DNA from: Taeniopygia guttata
Taxonomy: Eukaryota; Chordata; Aves; Passeriformes; Estrildidae
Direction: 5' to 3'
DNA length: 64,000 nucleotides
Assembly: GCF_048771995.1 (NCBI RefSeq)
Contig: NC_133026.1
Span: 8,252,001-8,316,000, forward strand
Shown here piece by piece: positions 1 to 13,500 of this stretch. A model generated the notes under the pieces. That model ran no database searches. It was not told the origin of the DNA and worked only from the letters and a program-made list of their open reading frames with translations. A program made the position numbers and the translations under genes. Within the stretch, counting starts at the first letter, position 1, and every line of letters begins with the position of its first letter.

Positions 1-1920
1 AGTCTGTTCCAGCTAAACTCATCTGTTCATTGCCTGAGGGAAGCCTCCAGCTTCTATGGCACCGGGCGCTCCCATGGAGCAGAAAGTATTTAGCTCACTA
101 ATCAGACTCAGGCAGGAGGTGTAAGTGTGGCTGCCTGCAGTGTGCCTACAGGAGGGCTGGAGAGGACAGGCTCTAGGTGGCTTTCCAGGGTCCCAGACTG
201 ACCCACAGGGATGCCTCTGAGGTCGGTGGCTTTACAGGGATGTAAAGGAGAGCAGGGTTTCACACAGGGATCCCCCCACACCAGCAGAGCGAGCCCTGTC
301 TCTGCAAGGGCCACCAGGGAGGGAAGCCCTGGGAAGGACCAGCAAACCCTGGTGTCAGGCTGTGGGAGATGCCAAACCACAGCCAAATGCAGGAGTCTCA
401 GCAGTGATAGTGAAGTGTTACCTCACAGCTCATGGAAGAGCTAATACCCTTTGAAAAGCAGATAAAAGATTCATCAGCACAGATGAAGATATGAGGGCTC
501 GGGCTTAGACAGCCTGTAGCTCCTGCCAAAAAATTGTGTGGAAGGTAGAAATGAATTTAAAAGGTTGAGTGGGGGCCAGCAAGTCAATAACTGAATAATC
601 CCACCCAGATAGGAAACCAAAGCATAAACAAGAGTCTCCACGTACTGACAAGTTAGCACTGGTTGCACTCTGGAAAGGATCCTAAAATAACAGAGATTCC
701 TGTAGACAGAATAAACACATCTCTCAGTTGTCATCCTGAGCAGAGGGTAATTGCCTAGATGTCTGATTGACTCGCTGCTAGAACTAAATATGTACTTCTC
801 TGACATGCTGTCACCTCCTTCACTGTATGTCTGAGATTTTTCAGTAAAGCACATCAGGAATCAAAGCAAATGTCCACAAGGAAAGATGCATCTCGACCTT
901 GAACTTTAATCACTGGCAAAGGGCTGAAAATGTATTTAAAAAGAAGTGAAGTTACTGCATTCCTGAGAGTGACATTTAATCTCAGAATTCCCTGGGGCTT
1001 GTGCATGAATGACCCAGCACCCCAGGAGAGGAACACGGAGCTGCAGCCCCTGTCAGGGCTGGGAGCTGGCATGTGGCTTCCCGAGCTCCCCAGGCACACC
1101 ACAGCTGGGTCCCCAGATCCCCTCTGACACCCATTCCTTGCCAGAGGTTTCCTTCCCAGTTTGCACTCCTGGAAGAGATGGAGGATCAGAGTTCCTAAAT
1201 TAATCCTCCTTCTAGTTTTAGCAGCTCTTTTACCCTGAACAAGAGTGTTTGATGCCTTCTCCAAACCACCATAAGGCTCTTGGTTAGAGATTCCTACCAA
1301 GTGCTGAGCACCCTGCTCATGCTTTGCTGCCTTCCCACCTCAGACCCAGTCTCTGTTTCAGCCCTGTTAAACTTTTATCTACAGAAATGTAAGAAAACCT
1401 ACTCAAAAGACTTAACACTGGAATATTAATATGAATATTCAGTAAGCCCTGGAAGTTGCAGGGGGCTGGACAACTGTCAACACAATAGTGATTTTCAGAA
1501 GTGAAGTGACCTAGCCAAATCCCAGGCTGGCCCAGCTCATGGGAAGGAAGTTGTGCTGGTTTAGAATTCAATTCATAACAGATATAAAAAATACTATACT
1601 AAATGCAATGCAGTGTGCATTCATGAAGGTTCTTGTCTCAGTATTACACTCTAACATGTAAGAGACTTGCATTTTACTCCATAGTATGAGACAGGTTTGG
1701 TACTGAATTCAACCAAAATTAACCTGGCAAATCATATGTGACAGGAAAATATTCTAAAAGCACGCTTTTAATGGTAACTACAAAAGAAAACCATACGTAA
1801 TTGAAGGTAATTTTGAAAGAGTCCTGGTTCTAAGTCCTTGGAATTTCATATTTTTTCGTATTTTGCATCTGGAGAAAAGAAATTAGATCATCAGAAGGCA
1901 CAGACATTTGATGAAACCAG
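1..1920. other. no gene recognised
   Basis: Unique-looking non-coding sequence. Open frames are short, lack splice-site support and resemble no protein I know. No repeat was recognised. Confidence 0.6.
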
Positions 1921-1965
1921 ATTATCTTTAAGGTCCCCTCCAACCCAAAACATTCTGTGATTCTA
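1921..1965 (+). mobile_element. CR1 LINE 3' end fragment
   Basis: The segment around AGGTCCCCTCCAACCCAAAA followed by CATTCTGTGATTCTA is the standard 3' terminus of a CR1 retrotransposon in plus orientation. Only the last few tens of bases are recognisable, so it is a strongly 5'-truncated or decayed copy. Confidence 0.75.
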
Positions 1966-2790
1966 GCAAAAGGATAACCATGGATGTGGGGTGATCTGCA
2001 TCACTCATCAACTGCACTTGGGCAGTTGGTGTGGCTAGACACAAAATAACTCCTCATCCAATAAGGAATGCTGGGAGAGCTCCCATGCAGGCTGCACTGG
2101 AGCCAGGCAAAACATGGGAAAACAGCTGTGAAACCTGGGGAAAATCTGCAAGTGGCAGCTGGGAAGGAGAAGCTGCCTCCAGGAGAGCAGCCCAGCTACT
2201 CCTGCACATCAGGTGATGGAGCAGGAGAGCCTCTGAGAAGCTCTGCAAAGGCATGGGGTGGGTGGAAGGGCAGGTTCTCTTTTCTCCCCCCAGGAAAGAG
2301 ACACAGGAAGCACAGGAGGGCTCAGGCACATGGCGAGGCAGTGGAAACCATGCACCTCAAACCCGAGTTGGTGGCCCAAGAACAAGACTATTTTCTCAAT
2401 CTCTCTACATATGAGAATTCACCCTGGGGGGATCTGAATCCCAGGTCAGAGTGAGGTTGTGAGAGTGGTTTACAAACCCATCCCCTCCCCTCACCTCCAG
2501 CCTGTGCAGGAAAAAAAGCATTTCTAACAGAAACTTTGACAGAGCCGTCACTTTGTGAACACTGCAAATATATATAAAAAGCAACTTGTCTAATACATGT
2601 TCAAGATAAAAGTTTGAGATGTCAGAAAATTTTATCTGAAAAAAACCCAGACATTCATGCACAAGAGGATAACTTGAAACTATCTACCCATCTATTAAAC
2701 TCCAAGCTTTAGGTAGATAAAGAAATCAACAGAAGCTAAAGCGGGCAGACACATGTAAAATGATTTCTGAAGGCAAAACAGGACATCCCT
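1966..2790. other. no gene recognised
   Basis: Intergenic sequence between two CR1 fragments. I see no supported exon or structured element. Confidence 0.55.
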
Positions 2791-3268
2791 AGAATCACAG
2801 AATTCACAGAATGACTGGGTTGGAAGAGACCTTCAAGATCATTGAGTCCAACCTGTTCCCTGACATCTACTAAAACCTGGCACCCAGTGCCACATCCAGG
2901 CTTTGTTAAACACACCCAGGGATGGTGACTCCACCACCTCCCCAGGCAGGCCATTTCAGACCTTTATCACCCTTTGCATGAAAAACTTTTTCCTAATATC
3001 CAACCTATATTTCCCCTGGTGAAGCTTGAGGCTGTGTCCTCTGGTTCTGTTGATGCTGCCTGGAGAAAGTGACCAACCCCAGCTGGCCACAGCCACCTTT
3101 CAGGGAGTTGTAGAGAGTGAAAAGGTCCCCCTGAGCCTCCTTTTCTCCAGGCTGAGCACCCCCAGCTCCCTCAGTTGTTCCTCTCAGGGTTTGTGTTCCA
3201 AGCCCCTCACCAACCTTGTTCCCTCCTCTGGACATGCTCAAACATCTCAACATCCTGCTCTGCTAAAC
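2791..3268 (-). mobile_element. CR1 LINE fragment, minus orientation
   Basis: Begins with the reversed CR1 tail (AGAATCACAGAATTCACAGA), then GGTTGGAAGAGACCTTCAAG and the reversed CR1 3' UTR through CTTTTCTCCAGGCTGAGCAC to the truncation near 3,268. It spans about 480 bp of the CR1 3' end and is fairly well preserved. Open frames inside it are CR1 sequence, not host genes. Confidence 0.92.
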
Positions 3269-6200
3269 TGAGTTTTGGGGGGGAAAGTGGCAATGACCCA
3301 GCCCATGCTTCCTGCCCTCGCCTGCAAGGCTCCAGGATGAAGTGATCCACTCAGCTGAGAGAGGAAAATGTGCTCCAGGGGCTGGGATGGCAGGATGGCA
3401 CATACCTCTACTGCAGCCAGCTCTTCTTCTACTCTTAATGACCTATTAATCTTTCTCTTTGCTTTTAATTTAGGAATAATGCAACAACCCAGGGGGAACT
3501 GGGTTAGGAAAATGTGCAGAACAGGCAGGAAGAGTCCAGCCCCAACAGAAGATGAGGTGCTCAGCTGGTGCTCCCTTGGTCTGATTTCATATCAATGATG
3601 ACAGGAAAGGAGCTCAGTATAAATGAGTCCTAGCTTGGGCCTACCTTACAACAAATTCCCTTTTCTTCCAAAATTATATTTGTCACAAAGAACCTTCTCT
3701 CACAGAGACTGCAAAGCCAGAAGGCTTCCTTCATTCATTTACATATTAAAACTCAACAGATGATGAAGGAGAAGCAATTATTGGAGAAAGCAAAGCAGTT
3801 CTCTTAGTTAAGTTCATTAATTTTCTTTTTTCAGTAAAGTCTGTGCTCAACAGAAACCTGATTATTCATATCCAGCACATCAGTTTAAAGTGATTTAACA
3901 AAGTCAAAAAGGATGAAAAAATCCAATGTGAAAGAAATGTGTGGAAGTTCACAAGCAGGGAGCACCTTCATTTCAGCTGGGCTGTGTCTGTCACTCTGTT
4001 AGAAGACAGGTTTGTGCCTAGAGCCAAGCACTGAGCAGCACCTTGAGGCAGAGCTCAGGTGCAGGGTGCTGCTCCCCTGCCCTGGGCAGAGTTCAGCTCT
4101 GTCCTAGCAGCAAAGTTGACTGTTCCAACTTCATCTTCATGATTGCTATGGGGATGATGGGTGCTCTTTTTCACCCAGACCCATCTGCACAGAAGATGGA
4201 TCGTGAAGATGATATTTTAAACTTTTATTTTCCCTTCAGATTCCATTTGGATTGTTTTATTTTTTTTCTTCTCCCACATTGTTTCACATTAGCTATATTC
4301 AACTACAGGGAGTATCAGAAAATATTACCTCAGCTTGAGAATAGGTTTGCTCTCAAGTGACACCTTCCAATACTTCTGATTTATACCCTTTTCCTGCATT
4401 GATCTGTTGGGAGATTTCGTCAGCTATATCTGACATAAACACTGTATTATTCTGTATTGCATTATACCCTAGAAATCCACTCAAATCCCTTTGCTCCTCA
4501 AATTAAAGCAATATGCATTACAGTGTCCTGATTTCCTTCTATTCTTGCATTTGCATTTTTGTATCATGCTCTAGATTACTCATGTATATTTTGGCATAAG
4601 CATCTCCCTGCTCATTTAAGAATATTGCCTTTAATCTTCATTATACCTTGAAGCACACAAAACCCTGGCCCCAAAGGACACATGGAGACTTTTACTTCCC
4701 ACAGTGGCTGAATTTCTGTGGAAGCTATTTAAAGCAAATGTGGTGTTGTTCAGAAGCCCAAACCTTGTTCCAGGACAATCCCACGGACACCCACAGTGTC
4801 CCTCTGGTCTCACTGCTCCCCACAGCTCATGAGGTTTGTCTGCCACACTGCAGATCACCACGGATTTGGGAAGGGACTTCTCCTCCTTCCACAGTGGTGC
4901 AAACTGCTGCCAAAACTCTGCTGCCAAAAGGTTTTAGTTGTGTGGCTGTGCTGGGGTGCCTGAACTGCTCAGCAGTTTAACCACGCAGCTCACTTGCCTG
5001 CAAGCAGCTTTTTGGTGGCTGAAATGGAGTAGCAGCTGTAGGTTGTGCTTCTGCTGCAAGAAGCTGGGTGTGTTCACTGCATCGTTCTTGTTCACTTTAA
5101 GTACCTTTTGACCTTCAGAATAATCAATTATTGCATTTCTTACAAAACATAATTCTACCAGAGGACAGCTAATAATAGATCACATATTCTGGTAGGATTT
5201 TTTGGTGGGTCTGCCTTACCTCCCAGATTTGTTCTGTGGTAGGAGTCCATGTAGGTCCAATGTTTGCCCCAATTCAAATCCCAATGGTTATATTGCAAAT
5301 GTATTCAGTCAGACAGAGCCACGAGTTCAGTAAAGTTACATGATTTACACAAAAGGTCAGGAAATTCCTTGAAAGAGGAGCTTCTGATTTTTACTAGATA
5401 GGATATAGGCACATTGGTTCAGAATCGCTCTGTTTGATAACCAGTCTAGATAACCAAATATACTCTTTATTCTAGACTTTCCTGAGCTATAACATCCCCC
5501 AGAATGTGGACTGAAGCAAAGCTGGTAGGAAAAAATTCCTGCAATTTAGGGACAAGTAATTCTTTCCATGGGTGGGAGAGAAGACCCCAGTTTTACTCCA
5601 GGTAATGCTGAGATAATATTCAAAGCAGCCCTATTGTTGTCTCCTCTTATTTTCAAACATCCAAGATATTCAATATTTGGTTTAAAGATCTGAGCACAGC
5701 AGCCTGCGGGCAATCAGAGCCAAGGTGCACAGAGACACTGGTTGGGCTCTCTAGAAGTACTTGAAATCTGCAGTCCTTTACCAAGAGCAGTCCTTTACCT
5801 TTATTAAGAAACCCACAATGCAAAGTAAAATCCATGTGCAAGCCATGACCCATCTCAGTGAGCATTGACATATGGGTCCAGTGTCAGCAAAAAAAATGGA
5901 ATATTGATCATTGTACCTGGAAAGGAGGAGCCTTTGTATAAGGCAAAGCAGAAGTTGAAGACAGTTTGACAAGAAAACCACTGTCACCTGGAGTCATAGG
6001 GGAAACGTGTCTGCACCTTCCACATCAGCGCACAAAACTTTCTTCTCCACTTCTGTTTAGGTAATGCCCTCATGCAGAGCCACTGATCAGCCTAGCATTG
6101 CTCCAGGAATGCAAAACTTTCCTTGGAGGACAGTCCAACATCACGTCTGTGAGGACAGCATGTCCTGAAACATCCCACAGAATGCCCTTCCCTGGCCTGT

Positions 6201-9200
6201 TCACATTCAAGAGCAAAAGATGCCATTACTGCTGAAAATGTATAAAACAGCATGTCCAAGCAAAAGAGACCAACCTCTGCTAATGTCCAGGGAGCAAACA
6301 ACAAAAAGGACAGACAAATAGAAGAGTGCAACAAAAACAGTTATATTGTGCCTACAAGAGCAAGTAGAATACCATTGCATATTCATTAAGATTTGTTCAA
6401 AAGTTCAGAATATTCCCTCCAGTAATATAATGGGTGATAATTCAATTTATTTATGTTTTTAAGACATGAAGACTAGCTTTAATTTCCCTCAACTGTGCCT
6501 CTATTATTATTAATCTACTTATCTTCTAAAAAGATCGTCTAAACTACACTTCAATAGGGAATGTGATCTTTGGCCATGTAGGGCTTTGCAATTATCCAGT
6601 TCTGAATGAACTTGTTGTTGAAACATTTTTTAAGTCTAATGAAAACATTAGATCAATTCCTCGCAGTGATAGCTGTCATTAAATCAATAGTGTGTGTAAG
6701 TCCATTATACTGATATTTGACACAAACTGCCGAAGGTCTGCTAACAATGAAACCACACTGAAGTGTGTCCTCTGCTAGGCATATTTTATATGAGATAAAA
6801 ATCTGTTAAGTCTACAGTAACTGAAACTTTTCTTCTTTAACTAAAATAAACAGAGATGTGAAATGTTGCTGTAACTCACCCTAGGACCACCATGATCCAC
6901 ACAGGTTTTGGAGCTAGTCCTTTTATCACACCTCTATCACAGCTGTGCTCTCAAGTCAGTCAGGAAAGCTTTTTGTGATTGTTTATCTGTGTGGCTTACA
7001 AAGAACAGGCAAAGGTTTCATAATAAAGCTCTGATGGAAGACTTGATCGTAGCCCCTCCAAAAGCAACAGCACTGTCACCAACTCCAGTGGGAGCTGGAC
7101 TGCTCCTCAAGCCCCTGGGAAATGGACTTGAGGAAGATTCTTCTGGCTGAAGATCTTCCCAAGGAGGAACAGCACCACAGTTCAGCAGCTTGCAGGGGCA
7201 GGAAGCACAACCAGACCCATTCCTCCACAGAAAGGAACAGCTCAGTTCCATATGCCATTATATTGCAAATGGGAAAGAGAACTGAAGGAACTCTGGCTCT
7301 GTGGTTTAAAAATATTTTCCAGTGCCCTACAAATTCAGTTTCCCACTCCTACCATGTGTGCTTCAGCTAGAGCCTCCATGCAATCCTGTGAGACTGATGT
7401 CTGATGTAATATATTATGGGTCTCTTACCATGAGAGAAATATAAAATTTGAGAAAATGGATAGCTGATGGATGTGAAGACTGCTCAGCCTGATGTTTTTT
7501 GAGATTTATAAACCTAACAATTTTTCAGTGGTAGTACTAACATTTGCTCACAGGCAAGGGAGCTATGAGTACACAAGTGTAATGGGAAATAACAGTCAAT
7601 GGCAGACACTGACAACTTTCTGGCTCAAAAGATCACTTTAAACTGAAAATCCAGACTAATTAATTTTGAATATGTTAAAGTTTACCGTGAAGTGGGCAGA
7701 GGACCAATTAATTTTTGGAAATTTGGTCATTAGAAAATGCATTTTTTCACAAACAAATGCAGTAATTGATAGGGAAAAAAACCCAAAACAATACCACCTG
7801 AGACATTCTCTGGGACTTTGGTTCCCATAATATTTGCAGCAGATAATCCCAACCAGTACCGAAGTGGAGTGAGCCCCAGGCAGACCCGGGTCCTGCCCTG
7901 CCCTGTGCGATGGCTCCCACTAATGGCAGCAAGGGAAAGATCGGGCACTCCCAACAGAGCAGACAGGAAAAACCCTCTGCAAAACCTTCAACCCATTTTT
8001 GGTGTTTGGTTTTAAATGTCTAAAAGTACAGTTACCACCTAGATTTTCATTATTTTTTTCTATTGTCAGAATATGAGCATGACAGAAAATAATATGAATA
8101 TTAGAATCCTTGGATGGGCTTTATCCCACCCTCAGACAGCTGCAATGGAGACTTCTAGAGATACAAGGGAGCAAGATCCAGGGTGTGATTTCAGGCATGG
8201 GCTGAGCCATGAATTCGATTTTCCTACTAACTTCTATCTTGACTGCACATGGAATTGGGGCAACTGGTCCAGACACATGATGGAGAAGACCCCAGCATGA
8301 GGAGGAGATGGCACACAGAAAACACCATCTTTGTGCTCAGCCAGTGAGGAAAACCATGGCTGAAATGAGGACACTGTGTAGGACACCCTTCTAGGGAGCC
8401 CAAACTGTGGGATCAGGGCCATGGGATGGAGGTTCTTGTTTATGGCTGGGGAGGCTTTCAACCCCCTTATCGTGAGGTCTTGGAATTTTGGTCAAGTGTG
8501 TGCTCCACTTCTTTTTACAAGGAGAGAAAGCCCAAAAAATTTGGGTGAGGACTGGTAAACATGGAAGGAGATGGACAAATATATTTGTTTTACATTTCAG
8601 TTTTGAGCACAGCACATATAACTAAAACAGCTCAGTATTTTTCTCTTGGTAACGTTGCAGAGGTATCTTCTTGCAATCAGACACAGAAAGCAGGTGCAGA
8701 CCGTCCTTGGGTCCCGCTTCTAAATCTCAGATACATTTTTATAGGTTCTCTGATTCAAGGAATAAACATGAGAGGATTACAGCTAATCAGATAAGTATGT
8801 CTTTATTTAACTGCAACATCAAAAATTAAGCTTGCAGTATGTTCTTAAGAGATAGAGTCTTCAATCTAATTCAAAGATATTTTTTGAAAGCCTTTTTTTT
8901 CCTTTTAATTAAATCATGTTGATTTTATTTGACATTTGATTTCAAGCAAGCCGCCAGAATTTCTCCTTCACCGTCTGCCTCAAATCTGTGTCTAACATGT
9001 CACAGTCAAAAGGCCATCCTGCTTCTCCTGAGCATTGTTGCATTTTAGGTTCTCTGTGAGTGACACAGATCAGGCCAGGTAGAGATCAGCCCCTGGAACA
9101 TTTCCCACTGAGGATTTCTGTCCTGTGCAGGTAGCACGGTCTGCATTTGGCATATATGCATGCAGCAAAACTGAACTTGCTGGTACAGGATGGGCTCTCC

Positions 9201-9639
9201 CTGTGCCAAAGACCAAGTTATGCTGGGATCAGCAACACAGCAAACACCCTGCAAATACCCAGATATCTTGACTAGCTTGTCTCCCTGCACTGGTCCGAAG
9301 AGGGGTCAGACCAACACCTAACAGGTATGACCAATAGCAGGAGGCTGAAGAGAAGTAATATTGTTCATTTTCAGCAGCCTGTCCAAGTGCAATGTGTTTT
9401 CTATGTCAGCTCCATGGGTGAAAGCCTTATCTGGGGTCATTCCTCTGGTCTGGACCCAGTCACATACCTGTCAGTGTGGCACAGTGGTGGAGGGGGAAGG
9501 GCAAAGTTGTCACTCTTGATAGCAGTGTTGCAGACCACAGTGGTGGCCTGTGAGAAACTCCTCATGTTCAATCCACACACAGTTACACATAATACAGAAC
9601 CCAAGGAGGAAGCTACAGAGATACTCCACCAGCAGTAAA
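3269..9639. other. intergenic, no gene recognised
   Basis: About 6.4 kb without a supportable exon on either strand. It is AT-rich with modest islands of higher GC. One homeodomain/TALE-like motif cluster at 6,673-6,688 is described in the findings. CNPY1, expected on the minus strand somewhere upstream of RBM33, was not recognised here. Confidence 0.5.
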
Positions 9640-10554
9640 AGTAAGATTAGAGAAAATGTGTGGCTGCTGATGAACCAGTTGGCTGTCCTGGTAATGGAAA
9701 GCATGCAAAAGTTGGAATTACTGAATGCTGCCTTTGCCTCAGCCTTTCCTGCTGATGTCAGGAGTCCCAGACCTCGAGATAAGAAGTCAGGAGAAAGGAA
9801 GGCTCCCCTTGGTCATGGAGGATTGGATTAGAGAGCAGCTTTGCACACCTCACATCCATGGGACCTGATGCACACACAGGTGCTGAGGGAGCTGGCAGAT
9901 GTTGTTGCTAAACCACTCTCCACCATTTTTGAAAAGTCATGGAGAATGGGAGAGGTGCCCAATGACTGGAAGAAGGCAATATTACTCCCAAATTTAAAAA
10001 AAGGGAGTACCCAGTACTTTAAAGCAGGAACACCCAGGAAATTACTGGCCAGTCAGCCACACCTCCATCCCAGTAAAGGCGTGGGAAGGGTCATTCTGGA
10101 GGTCATAACCAGGCATGTAGAAGAAAAGAAGGTCATCAGGAGTAGTCAGCATGGATTCACTAAGGGGAAAGAAATTACGTGGGAGCTGGGCCAGTTTAGT
10201 CTGCAGAAGACAAGACAGAGAGGAACTCATTAATGCATATAAATATCTCCAAGGCAAGTGTCAAGAAGTTGGTGCTGGACTCTTTTCAGTGTTGCCCAGC
10301 AACACAACAAGGAGCAATGGCCATAAACTAAAACACAGGATGTTCCACCTTAGCATGGAGAACTTAACATGGAGGGTGGCAGAGCACTGGTACAGCTGCC
10401 CAGGGAAGTCATGGAGTCTCCCTCTTTGGAAACATTCCAAACCTACCTGGACACATTCCTGTGCAGCCTACTCCAGGTGACCCTGCCTTGGCAGGGAGGT
10501 TGGATTGGATGACTTCCAGAGGACCCTTCCAACCCAAACAATTCTGTGATTCTG
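9640..10554 (+). mobile_element. CR1 LINE fragment with decayed reverse-transcriptase ORF
   Basis: Starts in CR1 ORF2 (AGATTAGAGAAAATGTGTGG) and ends with the CR1 3' terminus CCCTTCCAACCCAAACAATT at about 10,554. The translated stretch VLRELADVVAKPLSTIFEKS followed by GEVPNDWKKAILLP and SSQHGFTKGK is CR1 reverse transcriptase, interrupted by frameshifts and a large internal deletion near 10,210. It is non-functional. The left boundary could lie a few dozen bases further upstream. Confidence 0.92.
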
Positions 10555-13500
10555 CCATATGTTAAAATGGAGTGTAAGTTCTTCAGAATAGAATAAAATA
10601 AATAATAAAAGAGCAAAAAAGAGGATGTTATGCTCTACAGAAGTAATCACACAAATCTATTAAGGTTGTCAGGATGTCAGAAGTTTATAAACACCCGCCT
10701 TAGCATCTGCTGGGAAAGACCCCTGTATCCACTCAATTTCCCTCTCATTTGTTGCTGAAACTGGAAACTGCCCAGCAAACAAGGCAGGAAATTTGAGGAG
10801 GAAGGAGACATGGTGAAGGCAGCTGAATGGTGTCCTGGGGCACTGGCTGTTATCTCTGTCCCTGCTGAAGACTTTTTCTGAGATACTGCCAAGTCATGCA
10901 AACCACACATTTGAAAGCTGTGTCTCGGTAATTGTGTGGGGTTTTGTTTTTTGAATGCATAAATTAATACCCCAAGTTCTGATTCACAAAACTGCTGAGT
11001 ACTCGTTGCTGTGAAAGAAAACAAGGGCATTGTCCTTCCAGCACATAAAATGCTAAAGAACGTGAAGTGTTCAGAAAAATCAGGTCATTAGGCATGCAAA
11101 TTGGGTCATCAAAATTAGTGGATCTTTTTGACATTAATCTCTCTAGACTTCTTCCTGGGAAAACAGGGAGATCCCATACCCTACAGGAGAGTTGTGAACT
11201 AAATTAATTTAATGTTTGTTTCTCTACCAGCTCCAACCCCATCTGATGCTGATGCTATTTGCATGTCGGGTGGGTTGTTTCTTCCTCTTTCTCACCCATC
11301 ACTCTCACTGAGGACATGGCTGTACTGGCACGAAGCATCCCAAGCCCTGGACAGATGTGGAATGGGAGTCCTGCCCCATGCCCTAAAGACACGCCAAGCA
11401 TCTCTGGTGCTGATGGTTCTATCTGGGCTGCTGACCACTATGATTTTTAAGCTCCCAAATTTTGAAATTTGCTCATATTTGAGCATTGCTTCACACATCC
11501 AGAGTATTCTTAGGATGACGTGACCGCTGCCCAGCTTTAGTGCAGCGTTCCACTACACAGAGCTTCCCAACAGCAAAAGCAACTTCTGAACGTGCTTTTT
11601 CCTCAAAGTGCTTCCATTTAGACAAGCCTAAGTCTAGTATCCCTAAAGTAAAACACTAAAACTCCTACCACAGATGTTTAGAGTTAGAATTCCTCAGAAC
11701 AAAGAGCTTATTCAGCTTGAAAAGACTTACTACCTACGGAGAAGTGCTAATGCCTTAGCTCCCCGCTGCTCCAGTCCCTGGCATCTGGGGGCTGTCTCAG
11801 TCAGTGCTCAGCCTGCCGCCCCAAATCCTGCTGCAGGCACAGGCAGCAGGGTGGGACCCCTCAAAACTGCTGTGCCTCCATCACCCACGGCTTTGTCAGG
11901 GGATTCGGGGAGAGAGATACGGCTGCGTCTGAAGTCACGGCGATCATCAGGGAGGACTTATTTCAATATGTTCTTGAAACTATCTGATGTCAAGTTATGT
12001 GTCTCAGGGGGACGCGAGTTCCGTGGAGTTTGTTATGCCATCTGTTAAGGAAGGCAGCCACTCGTCTCTCCGCTCCGTGACCACAGATGGGGAGATTTTC
12101 CCCCTGTGTGCATTACTGTCAATATATGCCAAAGCCTTCCTAGCTGGAGCCAGGTGGAATCACCACCACGACGAGCACGCCTGGGAAGAAGGGTGCTGCT
12201 GCATGGGCCTTCCCAAGAACCTTGGCTCACGGCATGCAGATGAGCTGAGTGAACAGAGCTAGCCTGCACCAGCGAGGGCAGATCCCCAAAATCCCTCTGA
12301 CTTGCAGGACACTGAGCAAAAGCTCCAGCAGAGGAGCTCAACGAGGAGGTTGTGAGGCACCATGCGAGACATGCAGCCCCACTGCAGATTTGACACTCCT
12401 GTTGGCTGGCTGTGGATGGTGCTTGCCTCCAGTCATCGTCTGGCAACAGCACCGTGAACCTCAGACACAGAAAAAAATGCAAAGCCTCAACTGCTGCCTC
12501 CGTGGAGATGCCTCAGCTCTCAGTGGAGGCTTGGTGTGAGCTTGAGTGAACACAGTGTCCCCAGTGCCCCAAAGTGCAAAGGAAACCTGCTCTGCTGACT
12601 GACCCACCGAGTCCTGCAGGGAAAAAGCAAACATGGACTGAGCACCAGGTCCTGCAATGGCCATAAGCAGCCATTGACTTCATCAATAATGCTCCTTTTT
12701 TTCCAGGGCTGATTATCACACCTTTTAATATTGAGCTGACACTTTCCCAGAGTAACTGGGTCCATTCCTGAGCCTACGGGCTGGAAGTTTTAAAGGGAGA
12801 CTTTACAGAGAGGAGACCGTAACAGAAAGTTTAATTCAAAATTGGAAGTCTTATGGAAAGGGGATGTTGGTTGGAAAGGAAAGTTTTACAGAAAGAGCCA
12901 GCCCACTCAGATCACTCTCACTTGTGATTCCTTTGGAACAGATACTTTACCCAAACAGAATTGTATTTCTTTTCACTGGAAAGCAAATGTTTGTCCTGCT
13001 CTCACAGCACTTCTCCCATCACAAGGGTGACAGCACCCAGTGGCATTTCCTAGTGCAAGCAGCTCTGCTGTCCTCAGAAAAAACAATACAGCAGCAAAAA
13101 CAGCAAAGCATTTGCATATGAGGATGCATCTCTGAGCTGGGCCTGTCAGAAAGGCCTTCTGAAAATGAATCAAAAATACCATTTTTTACACCAGTGTTAG
13201 AAACATCTTGCCCCATTCATCCCCAGCCCCGCTCCCAGCAGCCAGAGGTGCTCAGCTCTCCTGCAAACCTGCTTTCTAAGCTCAGACCTAGATGCTCCCT
13301 AGCAGGGAAGCAGCATTTTGGGGTGCCAGCAGATGTTTGCATCTGTCACTTCTTACAGAAGCCAAGCAGGACTCGGTGAATGCAGAGCTCCACCAGCCCT
13401 TCCACCTTGGCAAAGCCTCAAGGGCTGTTGCTGCTCACACCTGCTCTGACCAGGCTCTGTGCATCTGCAAAAGCAGCTGAGGTGGTCCCTGCTTCAGATG

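Noticed and set aside
3005..3271. Open frames on both strands around 3.0-3.3 kb
   Set aside because: They lie wholly inside a minus-orientation CR1 fragment.
4043..4360. 105-codon plus-strand frame
   Set aside because: No homology I recognise, no exon signals, and composition like the surrounding non-coding DNA.
9841..10233. 130-codon open frame as a host gene
   Set aside because: Its sequence is CR1 reverse transcriptase within a decayed LINE that has frameshifts and a deletion.
11674..12539. Cluster of 90-145 codon frames on both strands as possible CNPY1 exons
   Set aside because: No canopy-family cysteine pattern or known motif; a locally higher GC content explains the missing stops.
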